From positions 207,501 to 271,500 of the forward strand of contig CAUYUJ010015688.1 in assembly GCA_963575745.1 (NCBI GenBank): a DNA stretch of 64,000 nucleotides. The letters are read 5' to 3'. Under the pieces are notes generated by a model. It worked only from the letters and a program-made list of their open reading frames with translations. It had not been told where the DNA came from and did no database searches. Positions 63,383-64,000 of this stretch are shown here, piece after piece. The position numbers were made by a program, and so were the translations under genes. This stretch comes from Prorocentrum cordatum. Its lineage: Eukaryota > Sar > Dinophyceae > Prorocentrales > Prorocentraceae. How positions within the stretch are numbered: position 1 is the stretch's first letter; every line of letters starts with the position of its first letter.

Positions 63383-64000
63383 TCCGCATCCCCCCCCTCA
63401 TCCCAGCTCCCCGCCCCGCCCACAGCAGGAACGATACCGACGTAATATACAAATAACGCATCCGCATCACCCCCGCGGGCGTACAAGAGGCGCCTCCAAG
63501 AGGCGCCTGTCGGGCGCCTCTTGGAGGTGTCTTGGTCGCCCCCCTCGTCGGAGGCCGCGGCCCTCGCGGGGGGCGCCGGGGGCCGAGCAGAGGCTTTCTG
63601 ACACTTCGCGACCCCCCCATCCCCGGACAAATCCAGAGAGGTGAGGGGGGGGGGGGGGTCACAGAGGGCTGGTGGGGTTCGTTCGTCGCCGCGGCTGGGT
63701 TCGCCTCGAAATCATCATCTGAATGCATCTAGCGGCGAGGGCGGGCAGCGGGCGGGCGTGGGGTTCCAGGCGAGGAAGGCGGACTTCAAAGACGCGCAGA
63801 TCAAGATTGCCGATCGCGTGCTTCCCCGCCCCGCCCGCCGAGGGAGTGGCGAGGGGGGCGCGGAAGGGGCAGATGGTGACGACGAGAGTTTCTCAGAGAT
63901 GGTCGAGACGACGCAAGCGACGACGAGGGCGAGGGTGGGGCCCCGACCGACGCCCCCCCTGTGGCAGCTGCGCGACGGCGGAAGAGGAGGCCGCCGCGAC
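63342..64000. other. Right edge of window, no firmly supported gene
   Basis: A minus-strand ORF starting MHSDDDFEANPAAATNEPHQ (63728-63342) is Pro/Arg-rich and includes CGCCTCTTGGAGG-type repeats at about 63490-63535 and a G run at 63645-63656. A GGCTGGTGGGG word at about 63669 resembles the ends of the TIR repeat family. From 63740 a plus-strand frame (GVGFQARKADFKDAQIKIAD and onward) is open to the window end and could be the start of another gene. Confidence 0.35.

Larger units (their letters stand above)
54387..64000. mobile_element. Second multigene module (module 2), incomplete in window
   Basis: Beginning right after GCCCA of the satellite, this region repeats the plan of module 1: AT-rich subterminal DNA, then minus-strand genes G, F, A2 and B2 separated by AGCGAT-N4-ATCGCT palindromes, then a GATAAC foldback. 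A2 and B2 are homologues of A1 and B1. No inverted copy of the left end (CTTAAAGGCTTCAAGATC) was found before 64000, so the right end is probably outside the window. That it is a separate insertion, rather than part of one larger composite, is inference. Confidence 0.65.

Overview
The window looks like nuclear DNA of a dinoflagellate. The evidence is the high GC content, abundant satellite and microsatellite DNA, a degenerate array of the ACEK...W-type pentatricopeptide (PPR) repeats common in dinoflagellates, a dinoflagellate-style LINE with apurinic-endonuclease and reverse-transcriptase domains, and host genes visible only as short exons. There is no bacterial operon structure, and I recognise no rRNA, tRNA or spliced-leader gene. 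The species is not determined.

Left part (1-19 kb): a repeat-rich stretch with more than 20 copies of a 13-bp imperfect palindrome (CGGCTGATGGCCG type), a decayed PPR array on the minus strand (2.4-3.9 kb), one centrin-like EF-hand exon (8.5 kb), a satellite of about 89 bp (13.8-15.9 kb), and two exons of a ubiquitin-specific protease (16.1-18.6 kb).

Middle (19-42 kb): purine and trinucleotide microsatellites, including about 870 bp of ACT. A TIR-bearing repeat family is present twice, at 22.0-24.8 kb and at 29.4-30.3 kb. The second copy interrupts the endonuclease of a LINE that runs on the minus strand from 31.9 to 25.8 kb. Several long tandem and inverted repeats follow (32-41 kb), then a 244-codon ORF of unknown function.

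Right part (42.2-64 kb): the most remarkable region. A satellite of about 129 bp is split by an 11.24-kb element with 32-bp terminal inverted repeats (one mismatch). The element carries five minus-strand genes, here called A1, B1, C, D and E. A second, clearly related module begins immediately after the satellite and runs off the window with genes G, F, A2 and B2. A1/A2 and B1/B2 are homologous pairs. A resembles cut-and-paste transposases in layout; B has a zinc ribbon followed by long charged tracts. In each module nearly every gene boundary is occupied by short palindromes of one private sequence: GCGG-N5-CCGC in module 1 and AGCGAT-N4-ATCGCT in module 2. In each, a foldback built of GATAAC/GTTATC units lies upstream of gene B. 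I read these as two members of an apparently undescribed family of large multigene DNA transposons with module-specific palindromic gene punctuation. A1 has one in-frame TGA, D appears to need one frameshift, and B2 needs two or three, so the copies may be partly decayed or the genes may be recoded or spliced.
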